From NCBI GenBank assembly GCA_963457665.1, contig OY735213.1, forward strand, positions 50,743,785 through 50,807,784: a DNA stretch of 64,000 bases, read 5' to 3'. This DNA comes from Thysanoteuthis rhombus (Eukaryota; Mollusca; Cephalopoda; Oegopsida; Thysanoteuthidae). The translations under genes were made by a program, and so were the position numbers. How positions within the stretch are numbered: position 1 is the first letter of the stretch; every line of letters begins with the position of its first letter. The notes below the pieces were generated by a model, which was not told where the DNA came from, searched no databases, and was given only the letters and a program-made list of their open reading frames with translations. Shown piece by piece: positions 45,536 to 57,466 of the stretch.

Positions 45536-45855
45536 CAAACATGGGCAACCTTTTTAATCAGGCAGTCAATATAAGATATTTTTCATCTTTATTTGGGTCA
45601 CATATTTACTGCAAAAATGTTGATCATATTACAGAAAGCGTACCTAAATTCTATTTTAGACAAACATGAATTACAATTATTATACTATTGATTTGTGAAA
45701 CCAAAACTATAGCATTTTTAAAAAATAAATCCTAACACTGACTTTCTGAAAAAAACTATGCAAGATTTTGAATAAATGCCTACATTGTCTGCGAGCTAGA
45801 AAAACTGTTGCTCTGGGCCAAATCTGACCCATGGGTTTGTGGTTTCCCATACGTG
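45536..45855. mobile_element. Non-autonomous hAT element with target duplication
   Basis: The ends CAAACATGGGCAACC and, reverse complement, CACGTATGGGAAACC are flanked by CTTTAGAG (45528-45535) and TTTTAGAG (45856-45863), 7 of 8 identical. The subterminal AATCAGGCAGTCAATATAAG and GGGCCAAATCTGACCCATGG also fit hAT MITEs of the CAGGGGTGGGCAAC type. No coding sequence. Confidence 0.8.
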
Positions 45856-46048
45856 TTTTAGAGAGTCAATCAAAGCTGGAAATCAGTCAATTTTTCACCC
45901 CTGCTATTTATATAAAAGACAGTAGAGCAAAGGTTAAATCTAAATATAATATATTCATACATATCGTTTTTGGCACACCAATCATTATATAGATGATATT
46001 GTCTTTTCCATTTATGAATCACACATTTATGAAAAAAAATGATAGAAA

Positions 46049-46382
46049 TATATCTGTACCTTGCATAAATGAATCACTGAAGCCCATGCCTGTACTAATA
46101 CAATATTAGTAATTATCTGAAAAATTATCTAAAAATTATTTAAAAAAATAGATCTTTTATCTAAAATTTCCATCTAAAAAATTGATCTTTCATTTAGAAT
46201 TATCTAAAAAAAATACCAGCACAAGATTTGGGCATTGTTAGTCCAAAATGACCATAGAGACCCAAAAGAACCCCTTTTTAAGATAAAACAAAATAAATCA
46301 TTTTTAGATGATGTCTAGTGGTGTACTCATGCAAATTTTCAAGCTTATAGCCCCTAAAATGTGACAAACATTCACAGGTATG
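46049..46382 (+). repeat. R1 interspersed repeat
   Basis: Runs from ATATCTGTACCTTGCATAAA to AAGCTTATAGCCCCTAAAAT GTGAC. Extra ATCTAAAAATT units are present; the CA microsatellite and right end are missing. Confidence 0.75.
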
Positions 46383-47329
46383 AGTAAAGGAGAAAATTTT
46401 CATTATTACCAGCAATTAAAAGGGAAATAAATTCAATCAGATGTTATACCCCTTGATACAAAATTTGTACTTCTTTTTATGAATATAAGAGTAAAATATG
46501 TGAGGATTCATTGTGAGGACATGGAGAATGAAAAGGCAAGACAATGATAAAACATCTGCAAAATGTGCAAGCTTCTTTAAATGTAATATTTTTGTGAAGC
46601 CTGTGGGTGGACAAGTTCATAAGTGTCTTGAATATGGATCTAACACTAGATATACATTAAATAATCCTCATCTTGTATTAAAATAAGCAATGTTTGAATA
46701 AGGACATTCGGAGAGATCAACGCCAATAATTCACCCTGATAAATTTATTGTTATGGATTCATCCCCAACAATTAATCCACAACCTAGTTTAACCAGCTAT
46801 AGATTAATTGTAAAATCCCTGCTGACTTTGGAAATACTACTGTAATGTTTGTAGTGTTCTCTAAATGTAAGTAAAGGTATTTTTGATATGGTTTTGATGT
46901 AGTAATGAGAACTTTTGGGTTTCTGTTTTTTTGTTAAATTTTCAACACTATTTCAAAAACATAAATAAAATTGTAAAAAATTATTACAAGTTGTTTATTG
47001 AGAAATATGTATAAAATCTAAAATGTTAATCTGACTCTAGAATTACTACATAATACATTTTGTTCTTTGAAGTAAAGTAGGTATATGTTTTCAATGTATT
47101 TTGATGTAGTTATGGGGACATTCTGGACGATGAATTGTTGAGGTTCAATTGTATATGGGGGTGAATTGTTGAGGACAAATTTTCAGTTACCCCAAAATAA
47201 GACAGAAGAAAAGCCCAACATAATAAAAGAGTTGAAAATGAAGAGGAGGACCTGATTTCCCCTCAAACACAAAATATATCTTGTTATTAGGGAATGTACA
47301 TTTCATTAAGAGAATGGAACTTCAATTAA
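46383..47329. other. Unassigned AT-rich stretch
   Basis: Nothing recognised. Confidence 0.5.
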
Positions 47330-47660
47330 AGACTGTCAATCAAAACAGTAAACACAGGTTTCCTCAGTTTTGGAATGATTCTGCTTGGCAGATTGGTTGA
47401 CTATCTATGCATGTAAGTATCATGTGTACAGGCCGCACCAATGGAGCTAGAGGACTGAAAATTTACACATTTACTCCTTATCATGTCTATAAAAAAGTTT
47501 TATTACGCTAAATTGGTTCCTTAGTTTGAGTCAAGCGGTGTGTGTGTCTGTTTTTTGAAAATTCATTTCGAAAATGTATGCACGACACATAGCCAGCAAG
47601 ACCCACTAAAAAAATGGAGAAACATATGTTGACAGTTTTGGTTGACACTGGTCCATTCAA
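47330..47660. repeat. Two R2 fragments tail to tail
   Basis: 47330-47570 is a minus R2 right half (CAGGTTTCCTCAGTTTTGGA, GGCCGCACCAATGGAGCTAG). 47580-47660 is a plus right end (CATAGCCAGCAAGACCCACT, GTTGACAGTTTTGGTTGACA). Confidence 0.6.
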
Positions 47661-49019
47661 AATGAATCATAATTAAAATTGCAGCATCTGGCAGGCATTA
47701 TATATTGTGAACCACAAGTCCATCACTCTGATTTAATGATGACAATATTTTCTCATACTGTGAATCTTGGCCCTTAAATTCATACTAGGGAATAAAAATA
47801 GTGATTCAAGGCGGGTAACTTCTGATTAGATTTATTTCCCTTGCATTTTTTTGGTAATCTAGAAGAAAGACTTTCCAATTCTATTCACATTTATTGAAGA
47901 GTTCCAGAGTGATTACAACAGGTCTGTTAATCTTAGCATGAAAGACTTAACCCTGGAAATGATGAGTTTGCTTTCAGATTTCAACCTGATAATCAAAATT
48001 AAAATGAAATTCAAAATTAGAGAAAAAATGGTACATGTATTTGCATTAAACAGACCCAGAAGTAAGTAGTGCCCTTATGCTGGCTACGGCATCAGCTGTC
48101 CTAGTCCAGGCTCCACTTAGCACAAGTCTCTTCTGTCCTAGTTTGCAATATGTGAAGTAGATATAAAAGCAACAAACACCTAAAATGGTATCACTCACTC
48201 CATCCTTGCAGATTCAGACAGAAAATTTAAATATCACAAAATCTGAGTAAATTCTTTATTAATAGATGAACTTATTGAACTCATTGGCAAAGTTCCAGTT
48301 TGATATTATCAAATGAAAAACTTGAATTATTAATAGCAGCCATTAACCTGAAGAATTCATTAAAAATAATTGAAAGAAATACATTTATAAGAAGCATGCT
48401 TTCAAATTAACATGAAAAAGAAACAGAATATATTTTTAAAACACCCCAATATCTGAGTTCACTTTTCTTATACACTGAAAAATCAATCAGTGATCTTCAA
48501 AGTTTATTTTTTTATCAGAAAAGTTCTAACTACCTTCTCCATAATATTGAAAATGTTCAGTATCCCTTAGTCAGAAAATCATTTTTTACCAAGTAATTAT
48601 TTTTACCTTGGTTATTATTTTTTATCCTGGATTATTTTCCTTTTAATATTCCTGTGGCCTCACTAGGAAAATCAAAAGCATAAATCTAACTAAATGATTT
48701 CAAAACAAAAATATTTGAAACTGTATCTATAATACATGATACTTAATCTAGCTCTGGAAAAGATTCAAGTTGAATATTGTAAACACTCCTGAAGGTAATA
48801 AATATAGCTATCAAAATTAAGTTCTTACTGGAAAAAGTTTTTTGCAGATTCTGGGCCTGCTATATGTTAAGCTGTCAACAACCCTGAGTCTACATAGAAA
48901 CATCTCAATTGCAACAAAAAGGTAATGTTTCCTCACCAAACTGGTATATCTTTTTACTTCTATGTATTGTAATCAAAAGAATATAAGAGAAAATAAAATG
49001 TAGATGGTAACTGATTACT
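47661..49019. other. Mostly unassigned; inverted R5 tail piece
   Basis: 48130-48210 (TTTGCAATATGTGAAGTAGA, AAAATGGTATCACTCACTCC) is the inverted counterpart of 5275-5350. The rest is unrecognised AT-rich DNA. Confidence 0.4.
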
Positions 49020-49250
49020 TCTAAAACATTTAAAAGCAATTTTCACTCCAACTACTTCCCTTGCGACAAAAAATGAATAAAATGATTCAGAAAAGAATAA
49101 ATTTTTGGAAACTTTGAAGAATTTTGACAAAAATATCTTAAGTAAAGGTTGGACCACCTTAATCTGGCAAGCTTGGGGCCTGGCCATTGCAGAGCCAAAG
49201 AAAATGCCAGGCTACAGATATTGACCCTCAAGACTTAGTTTTTCAACCAA
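49020..49250. repeat. R7 repeat, copy 1
   Basis: AACTACTTCCCTTGCGACAA AAAATGAATAAAATGATTCA, GAATTTTGACAAAAAT, GGCAAGCTTGGGGCCTGGCC and GACTTAGTTTTTCAAC recur in the same order at 50320-50545. Confidence 0.75.
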
Positions 49251-49423
49251 AAACTTGGGAATGATCTTCTGTTTTTGTTTTTTCGAAAAATACATAGCAG
49301 ACAATCTGACTCCATAGTATTTACACAAACTTTTCACTGAACAACCTTTGTCATTACAGTAATTAGCAGGAACATAGTAAACTTAGAGAGGAGAAATTTT
49401 TTTTGGTTCAAAAGAAAAAAAAG

Positions 49424-49717
49424 TCCTGAAAAGCTCTTTTCATCTGACATCACTCAGACAATGATCAGAAAGATGTTCAAGTGTACAGCGCTGGAACGAT
49501 CAGTACAAATTAGAAAATGTTGTTTGAAGCATCATTCAACACGGCAAAACAAACACATTAAAGACACATGAAAGAAATAAAGCCACAATGATAGTGAAAC
49601 GCACTAAATAAACCAATATTTAAAAAGGTTTAACTGTAAAAAAATCAAATCTCTTCGGAACATCATTCTGACGGATCATCCTCTGAGGAGTGTTGAATGA
49701 AAAGAGCTTTTCTGGAT
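49424..49717. mobile_element. TIR element of about 290 bases
   Basis: The left end TCCTGAAAAGCTCTTTTCAT and the right end, reverse complement TCCAGAAAAGCTCTTTTCAT, pair. The match continues inward to TCAGA(C/G)(A/G)ATGATC for about 47 bases. A solo piece of the same end is at 54755-54830. Confidence 0.7.
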
Positions 49718-50319
49718 TAGGAAAAAACAAACAAAACCTTTCTCATTTTTCCTCCTCTTATAATTTACTATGCCTCTACTAATAACAGCAACGTTGAAGT
49801 TCTGTACGACTAAAAGACTTTTCAAGTTCCTTTGTCTAGTTTTCTCAGTAATTCAATCTTTTCAGAAATAGATAATGCTTTGTGTTTTTGCTTCTTAGCA
49901 AAAGTACCATCTTCTGTATCTGTTGGTATTTCTGATGACTGAATGACATCAAAACACTCAGTTGCAGTATAAACAAAGTTTGATATCTTAGTGCTGCTAC
50001 TAGCTCTGCCCTGTGGCAGATTCGCAAACTAATGGTAGCAGATTCAAAATGTGCCAGACCATGGATGTTGCTGGATCACAAAATGCTGGATCAAAGAGGT
50101 TCAAGTTATATCATGAGAATATACTATCTATACATGTTCTCAAAAGTATGAATGTGATTTTTATGAATTTCAAATGCGGATTCCATCAGTTTTACTGAAA
50201 ATGTACTTATGCAGATTTTACTTTCAAATTACACTAAATTTCATGAGATTTGATTTGTTCCAGGTATATTTTTGTAGTGTTGTACATCATTTCTGTTATG
50301 TTAATATGTAAGTAGAAAG

Positions 50320-50545
50320 ATTTCAAAAACAATTTTTACTCTAACTACTTCCCTTGAGACAAAAAATAAATAAAATGATTCAGAAAAGAATGAATTATCA
50401 GAAACTTTGAGAATGAAGAATTTTGACAAAAATTTCCCAAGTACCCCTTTAATCCAGCAAGCTTGGGGTTTAGCCATTGCGGGACTGAAGAGAATACCAG
50501 ACTACAAAAATTGACCTGTAAGACCTAGTTTTTCAACAAAAAGCT
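50320..50545. repeat. R7 repeat, copy 2
   Basis: Direct-orientation partner of 49020-49250 with small indels. Confidence 0.75.
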
Positions 50546-50775
50546 TTTTTAAAATCTCCTTCTGTTTCTTTGAATTACCTGTTATAAACAAGCTAGAATG
50601 ATTGTAATCCTAAGAGCCCTCTTTTAAATTAGTCAGAGTCATGTCACTATTTTGAAACCAATAACTCAACCAAACTCCTTTCATGAAGATTTAGTGAATG
50701 ATTAAAATAGAAATGTAGGTTTTCCAGTATAAACTGATATCTCTATGATGAAACTTGAAAAAAACAAAGAATAAG

Positions 50776-51092
50776 ATAACCATACCTCACATAAATGAAT
50801 CACTATAGCCCTCATGTGTATCAGAACTGATCATCTAAAATTATCTAAACAAATAGACCTTTTATCAAAAATTATCAAAAAATACCAGCACTATATTAGG
50901 GCATAGCTGGCCCAAAATGACCATAAAGACCTAAAAAAAACACTTCTTTGGAAAAATAGAAAAAGAGTTTTCATATGATGTTTAGTGGTGTGCTCAAACA
51001 AATTTTCAAGGTTGTAGCCCAAAAAATGTAACCAGGAGACACACACACACACGCACACAAGCAAAGAAAGAGGAATTGAAAGCCACTTGGCA
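50776..51092 (+). repeat. R1 interspersed repeat
   Basis: Near full-length copy ending in a CA run (51037-51060) and GAAAGCCACTTGGC. Confidence 0.75.
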
Positions 51093-51204
51093 AAAATCAA
51101 ATTCAAACCTAAAAAGAAAAATGAAGGCATGAAACATTTGAAAGATAAAACAGAAGACTGAAAGGAGGAAATGCCATAAAGGAGAAAGATTGATTTGTAA
51201 TAGC

Positions 51205-51422
51205 AAGCCCCCTTCTGTGTTGATAGTCAATGGAATGACACTGAAGTAATTTCTCCAGGATGCCAGCCTGGTTGAAGCGTAAGGAGATCCCAGCATGCCC
51301 AGTCCGCAAAATCCCTCCCTCCACTTCGCTGATTTAATCCATAAGAAAGTGGAGTGCAATACATAAGGCATTAACCTAGCTGTAGGAGCTGCCAGATGGA
51401 TGTCAAAGTTGGCATCCAATCA
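51205..51422 (-). mobile_element. R5 SINE body, minus copy
   Basis: The minus strand reads GATGCCAACTTTGACATCCA, TCTGGCAGCTCCTACAGCTA and CTTCAGTGTCATTCCATTGA, matching 740-950. Apparent minus-strand frames through it have no domain. Confidence 0.6.
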
Positions 51423-52052
51423 TCTCTCAGGAAATATGATCTTATAAACATCGTGAGCAGTTCATACTTTAGCCATTTCCAATCTTCATCTGTGAAATCT
51501 GTATAAAGTGCTACTTTTTTGCTGTGATCTTTTAGCAAGAAGCTACAAATTCAAACGGCCACCAGGGTCAGAAAACACTTCTCAATCAGATCCACTCATT
51601 TATGGTATAAGCTATCAGAGGCCGCTGTCTGTTTTCCAAAGAGAAACATATTTCAACCAGACACCTCCTGTGTTGATGCACTGTATGGTAAAATCAGCAA
51701 TATGGATATACCTTGAATGGTGCAGTTAATTTGTTCCAGAATTTTCCTTCTTTTTTTTTTTTTCATTTTTTTGTCAACAGCACTGTTTTATTATAATTTG
51801 ATGTATTTTTGTTGTCAGCTTATATTTAGTTACGTTATTCTTGTACATTAATACATTAACTGTACAACAGCAAAACTGCACTGTTCAAGGCCTTACTATA
51901 ATCTAATGTGTTTTGTTTTCAGCTTATACTCAGTTCATTCATGCAGCGATACCTTAACCATCTTACATCACGACCCACACTAATCAAAACTGCACAATTC
52001 AAAGTATTCCTTTTAAAACTGATTTCAAAGCGATGAATCTCATGAAGAAAAA
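51423..52052. other. Unassigned stretch
   Basis: Nothing recognised. Confidence 0.5.
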
Positions 52053-52195
52053 AGATACCTGTACCTTGCATAGAAAAATCACCGTAGGCTGCACATGTAC
52101 CTGATCTGATTTTTTAAAAATCATTTTAAAAAATTGATCTTTTATCTATTTCATAAAAAAAACTAGCCCAAGAATAAGCTATTGTAAGTCATAGT
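52053..52195 (+). repeat. Partial R1 repeat
   Basis: CCTGTACCTTGCATAGAAAA ATCACCGTAGGC and the ATTGATCTTTTATCTA unit match the left third of R1. Confidence 0.55.
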
Positions 52196-52849
52196 CTTTT
52201 CTCCAAACATGGACATATCTGAATCAAATCTTGAAAAAGATCTCAAACACCAAATGTTCAAAGATCAAACTAGAAAATAATATCAAAATACCAGAAAATG
52301 GCTCAACAGTCAAAATAATAAGCAATCAGAAAAGAAACCTGAAATCAAAAAAAGACTTTGAAATTGATATTGTCCTGCTTGAAATACATTTAGATATGTA
52401 CATTTTGTTTACGTTACTTTTCATCATATTTTAAACCTCAAGATGAAATACAAAAACGTAGAAGGGGAAAAGTACAAGGGAAGTAATTGATACAAAACTC
52501 GATACAAATCTAAGGGAAGTAATTTAAATGATCTTGCAAAAGTAGGAAAATATTTCGTAAAATCTTCCAATGTGTACAAGCTGAGGAAATCTTTAGAATT
52601 AAAGAGAATTTTTTTTGGTTGTTGTTTATAAGATAAATTACTCCAAGATATTTGAACATACAGAAAGGATTCAATCAATATAGTTATGAGGAAAAATTTT
52701 AAACAGAATAAGCTCCCTTTGCTAGTACTTCCCGTTTTCATTTTTTTAGACATTTTGTTCAGACTATCCTGATTCATAAGGAATGATATTACGTTGCACA
52801 ATGGAATACGTTTGGCTTTCAAATAACTGAGTTAATGTATCAATTTAAT
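52196..52849. other. Unassigned AT-rich stretch
   Basis: A 132-residue minus frame (52424-52822) has no recognisable domain; its composition follows the local A+T bias. Confidence 0.4.
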
Positions 52850-53310
52850 ACTCATTTTTTATCACCACTACCTATGATAGACCAGTTTCACCACTGTTGC
52901 TGGGTTTAGGTTATTTATGTGTTCTGACATTTATATATATCTATCAGGACTTTGCACAGCCCTTACCATTCATAATAGAAACTTGAAATTTCGCAGACAC
53001 ATTCCTCTCAATGGGTAGCGAATTTTTCTTCCCTTTTTAATTCTACTATAAAATAGGGTTTTAATGGAGGAAGGGGGTTAAATATGTATCGTAAGTTTAT
53101 GCTAAATTGGTCACTAGTTTGAGCCCATTTGTTTATTGAAAATTCAAGATTTTTTTACTAATAGTCGCCCCAAAAAAGGCAAGTGCTGCAACTTTTTCAT
53201 TGAATCCCCCTTCCTCCAATTTTTTAATTGATCACTCAAACATTGCATGCTGCCAAAATATTGGTAGTGGTGATTCATAATTTACTTTGAAATGGTAATT
53301 TTTTTTCTAC
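52850..53310 (+). repeat. R4 composite repeat
   Basis: ATAGACCAGTTTCACCACTG, CAGCCCTTACCATTCATAAT, CTCTCAATGGGTAG, an R2-type minus stretch (CATTGCATGCTGCCAAAATA) and the end GGTGATTCATAATTTACTTT. Confidence 0.6.
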
Positions 53311-53460
53311 AAGAATTAATCATGCATATTTCATCAAACAAAAAAGAATGTGATTTTTTTTTTAAAGAGCAACCATTAAATGCAGTCTCGGGTGATATAA
53401 GTAAAATCTATGTTAGTTTCTATCAGTTCTATCATTAATTCTAAAGATGCTTTCAGATGT

Positions 53461-53740
53461 TGGAGACTTTTATCCTTTTATATGCTTGTTTATCTGTTCC
53501 TGGACTCCTGACTATACCGTTTTGTCTTTTAGCATCAGTACTCCACTAGATCCCTTCTAAATATCTTGGGTTCTTTTAAGGGAATTAAAATTTCTTTTAC
53601 CTTTTGGATACCTTATTGGATGATTCTGACATGTTTATTAATAACATCTAGATCCTCCAGAATCTGGATTTTCCTTTTCTTTTTTTACTGTATTTTAGAT
53701 GTGCTTCAGTGGAAAATTCCAGGGATATATGTATATTTTT
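53461..53740 (+). repeat. R3 interspersed repeat
   Basis: CTATACCGTTTTGTC, AGCATCAGTACTCCACTAGA and TTTATTAATAACATCTAGAT CCTCCAGAAT match R3. The right third is missing. Confidence 0.65.
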
Positions 53741-53764
53741 TCTGCCTCAAATCTTTTTTTTATT

Positions 53765-53985
53765 TTCCATGAGGAAGTACAAGTGGATGAGGGGCACAAA
53801 AAATGGAATCAACGACCAGAGTTCAAGCTTCAGCTACATCAGTTTGGTTTGACTTCACACCAATGCCCTTGCAAAAGTTATGTATGTATCTCTTTCTCCC
53901 TTCAAACACTTCACAGGTAAATATCACCTGCCCCAATATCTTAGACTAATTTGGGGAAGGCCTATATCCAACAACAATCCTTAAC
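53765..53985 (+). mobile_element. R5 SINE head plus short RTE scrap
   Basis: A B-box-like CCAGAGTTCAAGCTTC and GACTTCACACCAATGCCCTT match the R5 head region. It is followed at 53945-53985 by GGGGAAGGCCTATATCCAAC AACAATCC, a piece of the RTE 3' end. Confidence 0.45.
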
Positions 53986-54754
53986 ATACAATTTTTAAAA
54001 ACCATATTATAAAACCGACTAAATCAGACAATCTTGCGGTTGTCATGATTTAAGAAAATTACTTATACATCCATATACTTGATGAATAAAATGCAAATTT
54101 CTGTCAAACTCTAGACAAAACTGTTCATGAAGAATAGCAATATAGCAAAGTAATATTCACAAATATATATTCATTTCTAATAACTATATACTATGTACAA
54201 TTGTTGGAAAAGTTGTGCGTTTTCTCAACAGCTTGAAAAATGACTGCTGAATAAAATTAATCAAAATATAAATACTATCGTTTGTTCAATTATCTAAATG
54301 AATTTTATATCTGCAGACATAATGTTCGTCACATACGGGGATAGTTACCTCCCTTAAGACATGATTTGAAAATTATATTGCAGTCCACAACAGTTATCTC
54401 CCTTCCTAGTTTAAATTCTCCCAACTCAGTGATTCTGAACGTTGAAAGAACGCTGCAGAAGGACGTAATGATGCTTTGAAAAAAAATGTTTAGATATACC
54501 GCGTGGGAACAATTTAAACAACTTTGGAAAATGAAGTTTGAAATGGCAAACGACGGAAACAGAAAACACATACAAAGAAATACAGGCGAAATGATCAAAT
54601 ATCAAAATGCTCTTGAAGTGCAATTAAATTAAAAAGGTTTTAGTGTAAAAACAAATTGTTTTTTTATGCCAAAACTTTTGCACTTATCTTCACATGTTTG
54701 TTTGCCTTTGAATGACATTTTCTGAAGTAGTCCAAATTAATTCACATTTTCTAA
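53986..54754. other. Unassigned stretch with two mollusc-type motifs
   Basis: AGTTACCTCCCTT at 54343-54355 and AGTTATCTCCCTT at 54392-54404, the complements of AAGGGAGGTAACT and AAGGGAGATAACT. No gene seen. Confidence 0.5.
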
Positions 54755-54830
54755 ACGTTTTCTGATGGTCATCCTCTGAAGAGAGTGTCAGTCAAAAGAA
54801 GATTTTAAGGATTTAAAAAAAAATTTTCTC
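54755..54830. repeat. Solo end of the TIR family at 49424
   Basis: TTTTCTGATGGTCATCCTCT GAAGAGAGTGTCAGTCAAAA parallels TTCTGACGGATCATCCTCTG AGGAGTG at 49667. No partner end found. Confidence 0.4.
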
Positions 54831-56610
54831 CTCCTCTTTTTTCTTTCCACATTCTGTCAAAAAGGCTTTTACTGTTCTTTACTTTCTACGGGCACTAAAA
54901 TATTTCTACGCTTTTTATGCAACCCTACCTCAGAGCACGGCATGATACAAAGCACTGACCTTTTTTCTATTATGTCAACTATATAACACGGCTTCCTTAG
55001 GGTGCATTTGAAAGTGAACCATGAAATTTATGTCAATCTAAAATAGGAATTAGGTTGTGATTAGAAAAGAGTCAGAATTGTTTTACTAGTAAAAGTAAAA
55101 AAACTGTATTAAGAATTTTTAATCAAAAGAAATTCCTTCGGAAAAAATATTGATATAACTTTCTGGTCTAACTGATAAAACAAATCATGACCTAAAAACA
55201 ACTAAAAAAAGTTGAAGGTAAACAGTAGAAAAAATAGATGATAATTGTTTACAAGTCAAAAAATCATAACTTAGATGTTCCTGATGAAATGTATTATTGT
55301 TGTTTATTTAGTTTTATTTACAATTTCAAAGAAAAGTATAGGATTGTAGCTTCAAGCGATTTGGGGATATCTGTATTTACTTTCAACTTTATAAAAAAAC
55401 AACAAAATGATCTGATTTTCCTCTGCTGATATGTTTAGAAAAGTGAGGGGGAATGAAAGGTTTTTGCTATGAATAGATTCAGAAAACAGGTGTGTGTTAC
55501 TATAACTATTATTACTGTATTATGATGCTTTTTTTTTCATCAATATCTGAGGAAAAAAGGCCAAAACTTGTATAAAAATTACTCTGATGAAAGAAATCTT
55601 TGTATCATTCATGAAAATAATGCTTGGAGACTATCCTGATGTAAAATATAAAATCATTTGAATGACCTTCATGATCAACCTCACTCAGCTCATGTCACAA
55701 ATTGATATTTTGTGAGATACATGCCAAATATTAGGTCAGTAGGCCTTAAAGCTTTAGTACAAAAGAGTCATGGACAAACAAACAGATGGCTCAAATATCA
55801 GTATCAAATAGTTGAATAATAAATTTTCTGATTTTAAAGAAATGGATTTTCATCTTGGCTAACTCAGGTATTCCTAATGGTCCTATCTGAAGTGGACATA
55901 AAGTATCAGGAAGAACTTACCGAAATACTATATTCATAGTAAAAGGAACCAGAATGTGACTTTGTGAGACAGAAACTAAAAATATCAGTTAAACTAGTTT
56001 GGCAAGAAAGCTACTGTTAACATCTCATCTTTATATTGGGTAGGATACGGTTTCAGAGTTGTAAGTGACTTCCTACAAAATGGAAACTGGCTGGATGTCA
56101 CAAAAGGAGGGGGTTTATGAATGAAGCGATAGAGAATTATGGCAAATCCTGGGGACGGTCTATGTCCAACAACGGACATTAAATGATGATGATGAATTAG
56201 ATTAGAATCTGAAATCAAAACCATTTGTTGTACACATCAATCTCAAGGGTTTCAATAGATTAGCTAACATGAAAGTTTTAATAAGTTATATTTGTATAAT
56301 TATGCCAAACAATCCTTTGAGAGAAAATTAGTAAAATTTGATGTAACCAGAATGAACCTAGATTTTTAGTGCAATAGATAAGGTAGATTATATAGTATTT
56401 GATTGTTATTTCCCTTGACAAATTAATCATTATGATATAAATATGGGTGAGCACTAACACAGACCACCAAGCTATCATTCAGTAGAAAATTTAGGGATAC
56501 TTCAATTCAAAATCTTTGATCACAATGCATCCCTTGGGCTACTTAGAGGTCACAAACAGACAAACAACATAGTATTATATATATTGCAAATTTAAAGTGG
56601 CACTATTATC
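54831..56610. other. Mostly unassigned; RTE scrap at 56118-56197
   Basis: 56118-56197 (GATAGAGAATTATGGCAAAT CCTGGGGACGGTCTATGTCC, then a TGATGATGA tail) is the last 80 bases of an RTE LINE, plus strand. The rest is unrecognised AT-rich DNA. Confidence 0.6.
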
Positions 56611-56972
56611 GAATCATTGTGGCCCCATAAATGGCCTGCCCAACCAACCAGCCAAATGACCTTAAGATTCTTATATCTTTGTTCATCTGTGTGTGTGTGT
56701 GTCTCTAGGTGCCTCTTGACACATTTTTGGGGCTACAAACTTGACACTTTGCGTGAGTACACCGCCAGGCTATATCTAAAAAAAGATTTTCCTCTGTTTC
56801 TTTAAAAAAGTTCTTTATGGGTCTTTCTGAAGGATTAATGCCAAAATATTGTGCTGGTAATTTTTTTTTAGATAGTTTCAAATGGGAAATCTATTATTTT
56901 TGGATAAGTTTTTAGATAATTAATCCTGGTACATGTGCCAGCTAGTGTGATTCATTTATCGGAAGTACAGAT
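56611..56972 (-). repeat. R1 interspersed repeat
   Basis: Full-length minus copy, from TGTGGCCCCATAAATGGCCT through a GT microsatellite (56688-56702) to ATTCATTTATCGGAAGTACA. Confidence 0.75.
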
Positions 56973-57267
56973 TTAGCATGTTATATTTGATAAAAGTTTT
57001 TATAACTTAGTTGAAAATTTTGCCATTGAAATAAATTGCTCATTGATTTGATTTTTTTCTCCATAATTTTGGCAAATTTCTTGATTCAGCATTATATTAT
57101 TTCACTTTTTTAAAACAAAATTTGTTTTTTATGGTAAAGGGGAATTAGTCAAAACACAAATGTGTAAGATTTGGCTGAAAGCCAAGAATTCAATTATGAA
57201 AGCATATGAGACGTGGTTCATTTTGCCACATGATATATAATCAAATTACTTCTTTTTTTTTATGGTA

Positions 57268-57343
57268 CAGCGGACATCAACCTTTTTCAATTTTTTTTAT
57301 GCTGTCAGGGGGAGGTATGGAGCAAAAAAGGTCAAGAACCACT
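57268..57343. mobile_element. Minimal hAT deletion derivative
   Basis: The left end CAGCGGACATCAACCTTTTT and the right end, reverse complement AGTGGTTCTTGACCTTTTTT, are the CAGTGGTTCTCAACCTTTTT type of hAT end. Only about 75 bases separate the termini. Confidence 0.55.
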
Positions 57344-57466
57344 TTCCCTAGCTAGTCATAACAATTGAAAAGTTGTCTGTATTTAAATATGATGAAAGTC
57401 AAAATTATTGCAGTAACATGTAAAGCACTTCAATTTTTTCTGGGCTATCTTTAATGAAGTATATGA

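Noticed and set aside
52424-52822. 132-residue minus-strand frame as a gene
   Set aside because: AT-driven composition (Phe, Leu, Lys, Ile), no domain, no splice or conservation evidence.
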